From Alphaproteobacteria bacterium (GTDB lineage Bacteria; Pseudomonadota; Alphaproteobacteria; Caulobacterales; Caulobacteraceae), in NCBI GenBank assembly GCA_018821435.1, contig JAHJME010000031.1, positions 62,001 to 126,000 on the forward strand: a DNA stretch of 64,000 nucleotides, read 5' to 3'. A program made the position numbers and the translations under genes. Shown here piece after piece: positions 34,403-43,217 of the stretch (positions are counted from its first letter, which is position 1; every line of letters begins with the position of its first letter). Under the pieces are notes generated by a model. The model had not been told where the DNA came from. It worked only from the letters and a program-made list of their open reading frames with translations, and made no database searches.

Positions 34403-34828
34403 CTAGACCAGAGCCTCGGCCTTGGCCTTGGCGGCGACGGCCTGCTGGTTGGTCAGGGTGCGGACCAGGTTGACCAGCGAGCTGCGGACCTCGGGGGCCA
34501 GTTTTTCGTAGCCGGACAGCAGTTCCAGCGCGCCCGGCGTGCGCATCCGGGTCAGCAGGTCCAGGTCCTCGGCGGTTTCCTTGTCGGCGCCGTCGAAGAC
34601 GTCCATCAGGTCCGTCACGCGGCAGCGAAGCGCGCGCGAGATCTGCACCAGGCGCGAGAAGGAAATCCGGTTCGCGCCGTTTTCATATTTCTGGATCTGC
34701 TGGAAACTGACGCCGCACTGTTCGGCGAGCGCCTCCTGCGACATGCCGATCGTCCTGCGCCGAATGCGCACCGCCGCCCCAAGCGCGATGTCCATCGGTT
34801 CAGGCGACTTCGTCGACACCTCCGCCAT
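34403..34828 (-). CDS. XRE-family transcriptional regulator
   Basis: This 141-residue regulator has an N-terminal HTH_3 domain: IALGAAVRIRRRTIGMSQEALAEQ, then CGVSFQQIQKYENGANRISFSRLVQISRAL. The C-terminal 65 residues are helical and not recognised. This short regulator type is very common in Caulobacterales and Rhizobiales. The ATG at 34828 is preceded by GAAGGA. The 213 bases before it, up to the small protein on the other strand, are relatively AT-rich and probably hold the promoter. Confidence 0.85.
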   Translation of the reverse strand: MAEVSTKSPEPMDIALGAAVRIRRRTIGMSQEALAEQCGVSFQQIQKYENGANRISFSRLVQISRALRCRVTDLMDVFDGADKETAEDLDLLTRMRTPGALELLSGYEKLAPEVRSSLVNLVRTLTNQQAVAAKAKAEALV

Positions 34829-35041
34829 ATATTCGGTCCTTCTCTTGAGCGGTGTCCCCGTCCGACGCCGCAAGTCCAAGTTGCGACTAAAGGCCATTGT
34901 CTTGGAACTGCAAAGCTTTTTCAGCCTCCAGGGGAGTGCTTTACAACCGGGGCGCCGCGTGACGAAACGACGCCGTGCAAGGTCTTGGTAACCGAAGCAC
35001 CCCGGAAGTGTGGCGGGTCAGAGTTGTGATTCCCGAAGGCC

Positions 35042-35296
35042 ATGCGCGTCATCCAATTACATCCACCGTTCGACCACGGCGCCGCCCTCCGGGTTCCCCC
35101 GGCGCACGATAAAAAGAACTGGTCCCTGCTGTGGCAGTGGCTGGGCGAGGATGCCCAATCGGTGGCCGAGGCGTCGTCCGCCGTTCAGGTGCGTACGCCC
35201 GAAGGCCCGGTGGTGGCGCATTGCGGCGACTGGATCGTGCTCTCGCACTCCGGCGCGTTCCACGTGGCCCACACGATGCGGGCGATGGATTCCTGA
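35042..35296 (+). CDS. Small hypothetical protein
   Basis: This 84-residue soluble protein (MRVIQLHPPFDHGAALRVPP) contains a beta-rich C-terminal half, VRTPEGPVVAHCGDWIVLSHSGAFHVAHT, of the type seen in small phage- or plasmid-like hypothetical proteins. No family can be assigned. A poor G-rich stretch precedes the ATG. It is convergent with the endonuclease-like gene at 35310. Confidence 0.5.
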   Translation: MRVIQLHPPFDHGAALRVPPAHDKKNWSLLWQWLGEDAQSVAEASSAVQVRTPEGPVVAHCGDWIVLSHSGAFHVAHTMRAMDS

Positions 35297-35309
35297 ACGC
35301 GCTCGCGGA

Positions 35310-36329
35310 TCAGGGTCGCCAGGAGACCTTCACCCCCAGCTTGTGGGGCTTCACGTCCATCGCCGGGCCGGGGCGGTAGGCCGCCAGGGTCTGGGCGGTC
35401 CACGAGAGCCGGTAGCGCACCAGATAGCCCTCGTGGTCCGAGAGCCGGCGCTTGGGATCGTCCATCCCGAACAGCGTCTCGCTGCGGACCGGCCGCACGC
35501 GCACCGCGCCGGGGCTGAACGCCTGGAGGTCCTGGGTGCGTAGCCAGGGTTCGGACGTGGCGTCGGCCGCGCCGGGGCCGCAGGCGGCGTCCGGCTTGCT
35601 GCAGAACTCACTGACCACGGTGTAGGGCCGCTCCAGCGCGTCGAAATAGTATCGGGCGGGCGAGTTGCGGACATTGAAGTCGCCGCCCAGCAGCAGCGGC
35701 GCGCCGGCCGTGCGGTTGGCCTGCAGGAACGCCGAGAGTTCGCGGACCTGGCCGTTGTGCGCCGGCAGGGTCCGCGCGCGGGGCGCCATGGAGGCCTTGC
35801 GGGAATTCATGTGGGTGTTGACCACGTCGATGGTGGTCGGCAGGCCGGGCGGCGCCAGGCGCACCAGCATGGCGCCCTTGTTGGCCAGGCAGTCGACGCC
35901 GGCGCAATTGTTGTAGGCCGCGCTCCTGACGTCGACGATCGGCGCGTCGCTCAGTACATGCAGGCCGCCGCCCATCAGCTTGCCGACGCCCTCGCCACGG
36001 AAGAGGTCGCGGGCGCCCAGGACCGCGCCGGCGAAGGCCGTCCGCTCGGTGCGGCCGGGACCCTGGGCCCAGTATTTGTAGCCGCTCTCCTGGAACAGCC
36101 ATGCGACCTCGTCGCGGAATCCCTCCTGGATCAGCACCACGTCCGGCTGGCGGCCCTCGCGGCGCAGGGCGGCCAGTTCCCGCCCGATCTCGCGCAGCGC
36201 CTTGCCGCGTCCGGTGGCGATGGGCCAGGGCAGGCCGCGGATGTTGTAGGTCAGCACGCTGATCTCGGCGGCGCCGAGCGCGCTGGTCTCGGCGTAGGCT
36301 TCTATCTGATCGACGGGTTCCAGGTACAT
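35310..36329 (-). CDS. Endonuclease/exonuclease/phosphatase-fold protein
   Basis: This 339-residue protein has the DNase I/sphingomyelinase fold. Strand-and-catalytic blocks are ISVLTYNIRGLPWP, PDVVLIQEGF (metal-binding glutamate), VVNTHMNSRK (histidine-containing), LLLGGDFNVRNSP (Asp and Asn), and RRLSDHEGYLVRYRL (Asp-His). Such proteins hydrolyse phosphodiester bonds in nucleic acids or lipids. No signal peptide is visible from the ATG at 36329. It is divergent from the enoyl-CoA hydratase gene. Confidence 0.86.
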   Translation of the reverse strand: MYLEPVDQIEAYAETSALGAAEISVLTYNIRGLPWPIATGRGKALREIGRELAALRREGRQPDVVLIQEGFRDEVAWLFQESGYKYWAQGPGRTERTAFAGAVLGARDLFRGEGVGKLMGGGLHVLSDAPIVDVRSAAYNNCAGVDCLANKGAMLVRLAPPGLPTTIDVVNTHMNSRKASMAPRARTLPAHNGQVRELSAFLQANRTAGAPLLLGGDFNVRNSPARYYFDALERPYTVVSEFCSKPDAACGPGAADATSEPWLRTQDLQAFSPGAVRVRPVRSETLFGMDDPKRRLSDHEGYLVRYRLSWTAQTLAAYRPGPAMDVKPHKLGVKVSWRP

Positions 36330-36365
36330 CTCTCGCCGCTCCAGGACATGCGGCCGCGTTGCTCT

Positions 36366-36385
36366 TGGAAATCCCCCGATTTCCA
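36366..36385. promoter_or_regulatory. Palindrome in divergent gap, 36366-36385
   Basis: TGGAAATC (36366-36373), CCCC, then GATTTCCA (36378-36385): perfect 8-base arms with a 4-base spacer, 37 bases before the endonuclease-like gene and 216 before the enoyl-CoA hydratase start. It is a candidate operator or hairpin; the regulator is unknown. The rest of the 271-base gap shows nothing else clear. Confidence 0.4.
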
Positions 36386-36600
36386 GCCGACGTGACCTGC
36401 GTTGCTCAAGTACGGCCCGATGTATTTTCGCTCTTGTCCGGGCGAGGGTGGAGATGACCGGCTTCGTTTACCGGCGTGTGACAGTTGGAACGTCGTTTCG
36501 CGACGGGGTGAATCCCGGGCCGCGCGAGGCTGACGCCGGGGCGCCGTTGCCGCGCGGCCCCGCGCCCGACATTGTCGCCGCAAAGTTTGGGAGGACGGCG

Positions 36601-37341
36601 ATGGCGGACGATATCCTGGTGGTCGAGGACCTGGAGGGCGGCGCCCAGCGGCTCACCTTCAACCGGCCCGACCGGCTGAACGCCATCAACCACCCCATGG
36701 CCGAGGCGTTGCTGGCCTATTTCGAGGGCCTGCGTCGCAACCGCGACGTTCGGGTGGTCATCGTGCGCGGCGCGGGGCGCGCGTTCAGCGCCGGCGCGGA
36801 CCTGAAGGCGATGGGCAGTCCGGAGGCGCTGCAGGACGGGCCGCGCGGCGACTGGGTGCTGCGCGACCTGATGCGGGCGATGCGGGTCTGTCCGCAGCCG
36901 CTGGTCGCCACGGTGCGCGGCGCGGCGGCGGGCGGCGGCATGGCCATCGCGCTCAACTGCGACATCATCCTGGCCAGCGAGAGCGCGGCGTTCCACTCGG
37001 CGTTCACCGCCATCGGCCTGTCGGGCACGGAGCTGGGCGTCAGCTGGCGGCTGCAGCGGATGATCGGGATCTCCAAGGCGCGCGAGGTCCTGATGGCCGG
37101 CCGACCGCTGCTGGCGGCCGCGGCGCTGGAGTCGGGCCTCGTGTCCGCCGTCACGGCCGAGGCCGACCTCGACGAGGCCGGCCTGGCCATGGCCCGCGAC
37201 ATGCTGAAGGCCGCGCCCGACGCGCTTCGCCTCTCAAAGCGCGCGATGGACGCTTCGCTGGAACAGCCCAGCTTCGACGCCGCCGTCGAGGCCGAGGAGC
37301 GCAGCCAGATGCTGATGATCGTGCGGCGCGGGCAGGCGTAG
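36601..37341 (+). CDS. Enoyl-CoA hydratase/isomerase family protein
   Basis: This 246-residue crotonase-fold protein has RLTFNRPDRLNAINHPM, the oxyanion loop GAGRAFSAGADLKAMG, and VRGAAAGGGMAIALNCDI (second oxyanion glycine), then FTAIGLSGTELGVSWRLQRM. The two catalytic glutamates of true hydratases are not both clear: the position after SG is T-E, so a hydratase or isomerase role is undecided. The ATG at 36601 follows GGGAGGA; the frame is open upstream. A hotdog-like gene follows, likely in the same transcript. Confidence 0.87.
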   Translation: MADDILVVEDLEGGAQRLTFNRPDRLNAINHPMAEALLAYFEGLRRNRDVRVVIVRGAGRAFSAGADLKAMGSPEALQDGPRGDWVLRDLMRAMRVCPQPLVATVRGAAAGGGMAIALNCDIILASESAAFHSAFTAIGLSGTELGVSWRLQRMIGISKAREVLMAGRPLLAAAALESGLVSAVTAEADLDEAGLAMARDMLKAAPDALRLSKRAMDASLEQPSFDAAVEAEERSQMLMIVRRGQA

Positions 37342-37406
37342 CCCACGGGCCATAGCCATCGGGGTCGGTGATCGGGCATTGTCCCGGCCCGACGCTGGAG
37401 GCCCGT

Positions 37407-38321
37407 ATGAGTTTCGACACACCGATCGCCCTTGCCGGGCCGCTTCGTAAACCCCGGCAGATGCTGGGCGACCAGGAATACGGCGGCCACGCCTCGATCC
37501 ACGACGACGCCATGGCCGAGAAGCTGGGTTTCCGCGCCGGGCCGATCGAGGGCCCGACGCACTTCAGCCTGTTCCCGCCGTTGCTGGCGAAGATCTGGGG
37601 CCGGGCCTGGTACGAGACCGGCTGCATCTCGTCGCACTACCTGAACATGGTGGTCGAGGGCGAAGAGGTCCGGGCGTTCGCCGAGATCCCTGCCGACGGC
37701 GCCACCTCGACCCGTGTGTGGGCGCAGAAGGCGGACGGCACGCCGGTGCTCGAAGCCAGCGCCAGCATCGGCGCAGACGCCGGACCGACCCTGCTGGAGA
37801 CGCGGATGGCGGGCCTGCGTCCGCCGGGCAAGCTGCTGATCCTGGAGGACCTGAGCGTCGGCATGACCGGCGCCAAGGACGAGCGTGTGCGGATGGACGC
37901 CGACCAGAACATGGGCGCGCTCTATCCCTTCAGCCTGACCCAGAAGCTGGCGGCGATCACCGAGACCTCGCCCTGGTACGCCGACGCCAAGGCCTCGCCG
38001 TGGGGCCGGGCGATCATCCCGCTGGAGATGCTGAGCGTCCTCTTCGAATACTCCAGCCGCGAGGCCGCGTTCCCGGTGAAGGGGCCGGCCGTGGGTCTGT
38101 TCGCCGACCAGCAGATCCGGCTGATCGACGGGCCGCTGTTCGTGGGCGAGGAGTACGTCCTGCGCCGCGAGATCGCCGCCCTGGCCGAGAGCAAACGCAC
38201 GGAGTCCTACTGGGTCCGCACGCGCGTGTTCGACGCGACGGGCCAAAAGCAGGTCGCCGAGATGCTGCTGAACCACGCCACCCTGAAGCATTCGTACGCA
38301 GGCTACGCCGACGCCGTCTGA
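37407..38321 (+). CDS. Hypothetical protein, double-hotdog (MaoC-like) pattern
   Basis: This 304-residue protein shows two hotdog-like halves. The first contains MAEKLGFRAGPIEGPTHFSLFPPLL, GCISSHYLNMVVEGEEVRAFAEIP and VWAQKADGTPVLEASASIG. The second (after about 190) contains LEMLSVLFEYSSREAAF and VGEEYVLRREIAALAESKRTESYW. The layout resembles MaoC-type acyl-CoA hydratases or thioesterases, but I cannot place the catalytic residues. It sits between an enoyl-CoA hydratase and an SDR, so it may act on a CoA intermediate. The ATG at 37407 follows GGAG. Confidence 0.7.
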   Translation: MSFDTPIALAGPLRKPRQMLGDQEYGGHASIHDDAMAEKLGFRAGPIEGPTHFSLFPPLLAKIWGRAWYETGCISSHYLNMVVEGEEVRAFAEIPADGATSTRVWAQKADGTPVLEASASIGADAGPTLLETRMAGLRPPGKLLILEDLSVGMTGAKDERVRMDADQNMGALYPFSLTQKLAAITETSPWYADAKASPWGRAIIPLEMLSVLFEYSSREAAFPVKGPAVGLFADQQIRLIDGPLFVGEEYVLRREIAALAESKRTESYWVRTRVFDATGQKQVAEMLLNHATLKHSYAGYADAV

Positions 38322-38348
38322 GCGGCCGGGCCTCAAGGAGTTCGAGAC

Positions 38349-39134
38349 ATGGATATCAAGGACAAGGTCGTCGTGGTCACCGGCGGCGCCGAGGGCATCG
38401 GCGCGGGGCTCGCGCACGCGTTCGCCAAGGCCGGCGCGGCGGTGGTGGTGGTCGCCGACCGCAACGGCGACGGCGCCGCCGCCGTCGCCAAGGCGATCGG
38501 CGGCGAGGCCGTGACCCTGGACGTCAGCGACGGCGCGGCGGTGGCGGCGATGGTGGCCGACATCGAGGCGCGGCACGGCCGCATCGACCTGTTCTGCTCG
38601 AACGCCGGCGTGGGCGACGGCGATCCGGACAAGTCGGACGCCGCCTCGTCGCCGGACGCGGTCTGGCAGCGCGCGTGGGGCGTCAACGTCATGGCCCATG
38701 TCCATGCAGCGCGGGCGGTGACGCCGGGCATGGCCAAGCGTGGGGAGGGCTACATCCTCAACACCGTCTCGGCGGCGGGCCTGCTCTCGCAGATCGGCGG
38801 GGCGGTCTATTCGACGACCAAACATGCGGCCATCGGCTTCGCGGAATCCCTGGCGATCACCCATGGCGACCAGGGGATCAAGGTCTCGGTGCTGTGCCCG
38901 CAGGGCGTGGACACCGCCATGCTGCGCGCGGGCGGTGACAACCAGCCCCAGAACCTGGACGGCGTGCTGACCCCGGACCAGGTGGCGCAGAGCGTGATCG
39001 AAGGCCTGGCGGCCGAACGCTTCCTGATCCTGCCGCACCCCGAGGTGCTGACCTACATGCAGCGCAAGGCGACCGACTACGACCGCTGGCTGGGCGGCAT
39101 GCGCCGGCTGCGGGCCAAGATCATGGGGGGATAG
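38349..39134 (+). CDS. Short-chain dehydrogenase/reductase
   Basis: This 261-residue SDR has the cofactor loop VVVTGGAEGIGAGLAHAF, the acidic residue VVVADRNGDGA that favours NAD, CSNAGVGDG, LNTVSAAGLLSQ (serine) and VYSTTKHAAIGFAESLA (Y-x3-K). All catalytic residues are present. The substrate is unknown; it probably handles a hydroxyacyl or alcohol intermediate with the preceding two genes. AAGGAG at 38335-38340 precedes the ATG. Confidence 0.9.
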   Translation: MDIKDKVVVVTGGAEGIGAGLAHAFAKAGAAVVVVADRNGDGAAAVAKAIGGEAVTLDVSDGAAVAAMVADIEARHGRIDLFCSNAGVGDGDPDKSDAASSPDAVWQRAWGVNVMAHVHAARAVTPGMAKRGEGYILNTVSAAGLLSQIGGAVYSTTKHAAIGFAESLAITHGDQGIKVSVLCPQGVDTAMLRAGGDNQPQNLDGVLTPDQVAQSVIEGLAAERFLILPHPEVLTYMQRKATDYDRWLGGMRRLRAKIMGG

Positions 39135-39171
39135 GTCCAGGTCGGGATCACGCCCTCTTTGCGGAGACGGA

Positions 39172-41160
39172 TCAGATCATGCTGCAGAAAGGCGGCGACA
39201 GGCCGTTGTCGTTGCAGGCATCGGGCTTGGTGTGGGTCGCCTTCCAGTAATCCATGAGACCCAGTTGCGTCGCCAACGCCGGAAAGCCCGGGTCGGTCAG
39301 GGCGCCGCGCATGCTCGGATGCCAGAATACATAGGGGCCGGGGTATCCCCTGGCCGCCAGGCGGCTTGCGATGCGGAAGGCGTCGTGCGTCGCGCCCAGG
39401 TCCGCGAGCAGCCAGGCGACGAAGTCCGCCTGCTGATCTTCGCGCAGCGCGAGGAGGGTCTGGACAGCTTGCGTCTTCGCGCCGGCATCTCCCGATTTCA
39501 CGGCGCGATGGCCCATCAGCAGCGCCGCGCGCAGTTCTGGAGGCACGCCTAACCTGGGGTCGAGCAGAGCCTCGCTGTCACCTGTCTCGGTGGCTTTCCA
39601 CACCGCAACGCGGTCCGCGAAGGCGGCGTCTGGTGAAAGCTGGATGGCCGCATCGAAGAATGGCTTTGCCTCGTCGGCCTTGCCTGCCGCGATAAGCGCA
39701 TCGGCCAGGGAGAGCGGCGTGTAGAGATAGAGCGCCAGCATGTCGTTGGCCTGGCGCAGTTCCGCGACCGCGTCGTCTATCCGGCCCACGTTGGCCAACA
39801 TCACGCCGAATTGGTGGTGCTCGCACCCGCAATCCAGCCGGCGGGCCGCCACGGCCTGCTTGAACAGGCGGTCTCGACCGAGCCAGTCTCGCTGGTCGAT
39901 CAGCATCGCTTTGATGTACAGCGCCTCACTGTTGCGGCTGTCGATGGCCAGGGCCCGATCGGCCGCTTGACGTCCGCGCGCGCGCGCGGCCTCGGCGGCC
40001 GCGCTGGTGTCCGAGCTTGGCGCCACCTTCCAGTAGGCGGCAGCCACCGCCGCCCAACCCCAGGAGAAGTCCGGCAGGGCGGCGACGACGCGCTCGGCGG
40101 GAACCAGGCCTTTGCGGCCTTCCCCCAAGCTGGTGTTCCAATGCGCCCGACAGAACTGCATATAATCTCGGAGGACCGCGTCAGGCAGCGCCTTACGATA
40201 GGTAGACGCTCCGAACAGCCCGCAGCGGACCACATTCCCGGCGTCCACGGCGATGTGGCGTGGGACTCTCGCGGCCTCGTTCCCGTCGTAGTCGAACGTC
40301 TCACCCCAGACGGTCGCGCCGGATCGCTCGTTCGTCAGGTGGGTGATGACACGGATTGTCTGCCCGTCGCGCTGGATCGTCCCGCCCAGCGCGTAGGCTG
40401 GCGCCGAACCCGGCGCGGGGGCTGACGCGGTCGAAACACCGACGACGCCATCGGCATTGAACGCGGCGGCGATCTCGGCGTCGACAGTGGCGCGAATCGT
40501 TGGGTGCAAGTCCGGCGACAGGAGCTGAAATCCGGCCAGGCGCACCGTCATGCTGTGCGTGGCCGCCGGGGACGGTCGCAACCACCACCAAGCACCGGCC
40601 ATCATCAGCAAGATCAGGCAGACGGCCGTCGCAATGGCGACCGGACGCCGCCACGCGATGGCCGGGCGGGGGAGAGTGGGGGTCGCGGCGGCGGGGGCGG
40701 CGCGCGTCGTGGGGCCGGGCTCCGCGCCCGAAAGCTGCTGGATGCGGCTGGTCAGCGCGTCGATCGATCCGTCCCGGTCCTTGAAGGCGTCCATCCACTG
40801 GCGCGTCGAGAGCTCGTAAGCGAACGCGTCGCTCGGCTCGACGTCTTCGATCCTGAGCGCCATGACCGGCACCCGGTAACGGCTGGCGAGCGAGAGCTCT
40901 TTCTTGATCTCGTCGCTGTTGTTGGCGGCCTTGGAGAACACGAGGACCATCGCCCGCGCGTCGCGGATCGATTGAACGATCGCTTCCTGATAGTTGGCGC
41001 CCGGCGGCACGTCCCGCATGGAGATCCAGCAGTCGATCCCGCGGCCTTCGATCGCCTTGCAGACCTTGAGCGCCTCGGTGCTGTTGATGCTCGCAAAGCT
41101 TATGAAGACCTGCTGCGAAATCCGACCATCGCGGTCGCTGAGGGGTCCCGGTTCGCTCAC
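39172..41160 (-). CDS. TIR-domain membrane protein with TPR repeats
   Basis: This 662-residue protein has a TIR domain at about 16-130 (ISQQVFISFASINSTEALKV, GIDCWISMRDVPPGANYQE, MVLVFSKAANNSDEIKKELS). E88 occupies the position of the TIR NADase glutamate. A membrane segment follows at about 174-194, a TolB-like beta-region at 200-320, and about six TPR-like helices to the end. The same layout is used by TIR or adenylate-cyclase proteins with TPRs; a role in signalling or defence is possible but not shown. No neighbour is an obvious partner. Confidence 0.82.
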   Translation of the reverse strand: MSEPGPLSDRDGRISQQVFISFASINSTEALKVCKAIEGRGIDCWISMRDVPPGANYQEAIVQSIRDARAMVLVFSKAANNSDEIKKELSLASRYRVPVMALRIEDVEPSDAFAYELSTRQWMDAFKDRDGSIDALTSRIQQLSGAEPGPTTRAAPAAATPTLPRPAIAWRRPVAIATAVCLILLMMAGAWWWLRPSPAATHSMTVRLAGFQLLSPDLHPTIRATVDAEIAAAFNADGVVGVSTASAPAPGSAPAYALGGTIQRDGQTIRVITHLTNERSGATVWGETFDYDGNEAARVPRHIAVDAGNVVRCGLFGASTYRKALPDAVLRDYMQFCRAHWNTSLGEGRKGLVPAERVVAALPDFSWGWAAVAAAYWKVAPSSDTSAAAEAARARGRQAADRALAIDSRNSEALYIKAMLIDQRDWLGRDRLFKQAVAARRLDCGCEHHQFGVMLANVGRIDDAVAELRQANDMLALYLYTPLSLADALIAAGKADEAKPFFDAAIQLSPDAAFADRVAVWKATETGDSEALLDPRLGVPPELRAALLMGHRAVKSGDAGAKTQAVQTLLALREDQQADFVAWLLADLGATHDAFRIASRLAARGYPGPYVFWHPSMRGALTDPGFPALATQLGLMDYWKATHTKPDACNDNGLSPPFCSMI

Positions 41161-41284
41161 GACTTGCCCCCTGCCGGAAAGCCCAGAACCTATGGACGTT
41201 TCCAGCCTGTGAGAAGCTCAAAGCAGGCCCCCACCGTCCCCTTCCATTCGAAGCCGGCGGTGAGTTCGGCCCAGAACTGCCCCC

Positions 41285-42325
41285 TTATCCCTTCACCCGC
41301 AACACCGTCCGGAACCCCACGTGGTCCGATCCTGTGTCGGTGGGCCCCGCCTCCCGCGCGGGGGGGCGGTAGCGGAAGCAGAAGTTGTCGGCGCAGAGGA
41401 AGGAGCCGCCCTTGATCACCCGGCGCTTCTCGCTGGAGTGGCTGGGCAGGTACGAGTCGGGCTCGGTGGGGCCGACCGGATCGACGATCTGGGTCGGGTC
41501 GAGGTTGGGGGCATACCAGTCCTTGGTCCACTCCCAGACGTTGCCGGCCATATCGACCAGGCCGTAGCCGTTGGCGGCGAAACAGCCGACCGGCGCGGTC
41601 TGGGCCTTGTAGCCGTCGGTCCCGGCGTCGGCCTGGGGGAAAGGACCCTGCCAGACGTTGGCCTGGGGTTTCTGCATGTCGAGGGGCTGGTCGCCCCAGG
41701 TGTAGGCGGCGTCCTTCAGTCCGCCGCGGGCGGCGTATTCCCACTCGGCCTCGGTCGGCAGGTCGCGGCCCAGCCATTTGGCGTAGGCCAGGGCGTCGTC
41801 GTAGGCGATCTGGACGACCGGGTGGTTTTCCTTGCCGGCGATGTCGCTGCCGGGGCCGTCGGGGTGGCGCCAGTTCGCGCCCTGGACCACCTGCCACCAC
41901 TGGCCGGGGCCGTCGTTGGGGTTCTTCGCGCCGACGAAGACGATGGCCGAGGGCTTCAGCTGGTCGCCCGAGAGGGTCGGGTACAGTTTCGGATCCAGCG
42001 GCTTTTCGGCCAGGGTGACGTGGCCGGTGGCGGCGACGAAGCGGGCGAAGTCGGCGTTGGTGACCTCGGTCTTGTCGATCCAGAACGCGCCGACCTTGGT
42101 AGCGCGCGGCGGGCCTTCCTCGCGGCGGGCGGGGGCCGCGCCTTGTAGGAACTCGCCGGCCTTCACCAGCACCATTCCCTCGGTGGCGGGCGCGGCGGCC
42201 GGGGTCGGCTGGGCCGGCAGGCAGGCCGGTTTGGCGGCCGCGGTCTTCTGGGTCGCGGCGGGACGCTGGCAAGCGGACAGGGACGCCAGCGCCAGCAGGG
42301 CGGCGATACTCGTGACTCTACGCAT
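41285..42325 (-). CDS. Formylglycine-generating enzyme-like lipoprotein
   Basis: This 346-residue protein starts with a lipoprotein signal ending SLSAC (C19) and has an FGE-sulfatase (SUMF1) domain. GEFLQGAAPARREEGPP, FWIDKTEVTNADFARFV, LPTEAEWEYAARGG, GLVDMAGNVWEWTKDWY and GGSFLCADNFCFRYRP are all in order. The last holds C311 and C316, which align with the copper-binding active cysteines of true FGE, so this is probably not just an EgtB/PvdO-like relative. FGE converts a cysteine to formylglycine. The gene overlaps the transglutaminase end by 8 bases. Confidence 0.87.
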   Translation of the reverse strand: MRRVTSIAALLALASLSACQRPAATQKTAAAKPACLPAQPTPAAAPATEGMVLVKAGEFLQGAAPARREEGPPRATKVGAFWIDKTEVTNADFARFVAATGHVTLAEKPLDPKLYPTLSGDQLKPSAIVFVGAKNPNDGPGQWWQVVQGANWRHPDGPGSDIAGKENHPVVQIAYDDALAYAKWLGRDLPTEAEWEYAARGGLKDAAYTWGDQPLDMQKPQANVWQGPFPQADAGTDGYKAQTAPVGCFAANGYGLVDMAGNVWEWTKDWYAPNLDPTQIVDPVGPTEPDSYLPSHSSEKRRVIKGGSFLCADNFCFRYRPPAREAGPTDTGSDHVGFRTVLRVKG

Positions 42326-43217
42326 GGGCGGGGGTGGGCTCATCCTCGGGAATGACATCGACTTCGACCTTCAGCGTCTGGACGCCGGAGGCCAGGATCA
42401 CCCCGTCGATGGGGGCGACGTCGGCATAGTCGCGGCCGATGGCCAGGACCAGGTGATCGTTGCCGGCCAAAATGGCGTTGGTGGGATCGAAGCCGACCCA
42501 GCCGGTCTCGTCGCCGCACCAGACCGCGACCCAGGCGTGGGTGGCGTCGGCGCCCTCCAGCCGGGCCTGGCCCGGCGGCGGGATGGTGCGCAGGTAGCCG
42601 GAGACGTACTTCACCGGCAGGCCCAGGCCGCGCAGGCCGACGATCATGATCTGGGCGAAGTCCTGGCAGACACCGTGCCGCGCGTCGAACGCCTGGGCGA
42701 CGGGGGTCGAGACCTCGGTCGCGCCGGGGTCGTACTTGAACTCGCGGTTGATGCGGTTGTTGAGCTCGGACACCGCCGCGATGATTGGGCGGCCGGGCGG
42801 GAAGCTGATCCGCACATAGTCGGTGATCGACGGCAGGATCGGGGTGCGCGGGGTGGCGAACAGGTAGGAGGCCGGGCCGTCGGGGCTGAGGTCGGCCGTG
42901 TTCAGCGCCCGGCTGCGGACGGCTTCCCAGGGCTGGCTGGCGTCTGGATCGCCGGGGGGCGGCACGTGGACGTCGATCCGGGAGTTGGCCTCGATGACCA
43001 GGGCCTTGTGCGGCTTGTCCACGGTGACGGTGACGATCTCGGCGCCGAACGGGCCGATGCGGGTCAGCCGCGCCGACGGCTCCGGCGTCACGGTGATGGC
43101 GCTTTCGGTCACCGTCTGGGTGGCCGACGAGCGCGGCGTCAGGCGCAGCACGCAGCGGGCGAAGCTGACCGCGTTCTCGTAGGCGTAGGTGGTGCGATGG
43201 CGCAGGCGGTATTTCAC
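42318..43217 (-). CDS. Transglutaminase-like cysteine protease family protein
   Basis: This 299-residue protein has an N-terminal bacterial transglutaminase-like domain (1-about 150, LRHRTTYAYENAVSFARC) and a papain-like core with C184 in RHGVCQDFAQ, H227 in DATHAWVAVW and D244 in VGFDPTNA. The triad is complete. It may hydrolyse or cross-link peptides. It overlaps the ATP-grasp/alpha-E gene by 4 bases (ATGA) and the FGE-like gene by 8, so all three are one operon. Confidence 0.9.
   Translation of the reverse strand: MKYRLRHRTTYAYENAVSFARCVLRLTPRSSATQTVTESAITVTPEPSARLTRIGPFGAEIVTVTVDKPHKALVIEANSRIDVHVPPPGDPDASQPWEAVRSRALNTADLSPDGPASYLFATPRTPILPSITDYVRISFPPGRPIIAAVSELNNRINREFKYDPGATEVSTPVAQAFDARHGVCQDFAQIMIVGLRGLGLPVKYVSGYLRTIPPPGQARLEGADATHAWVAVWCGDETGWVGFDPTNAILAGNDHLVLAIGRDYADVAPIDGVILASGVQTLKVEVDVIPEDEPTPAHA

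Noticed and set aside
36717..39038. Minus-strand open frame of about 773 codons across the hydratase, hotdog and SDR genes
   Set aside because: It crosses three well-supported genes on the other strand and shows no recognisable domain.
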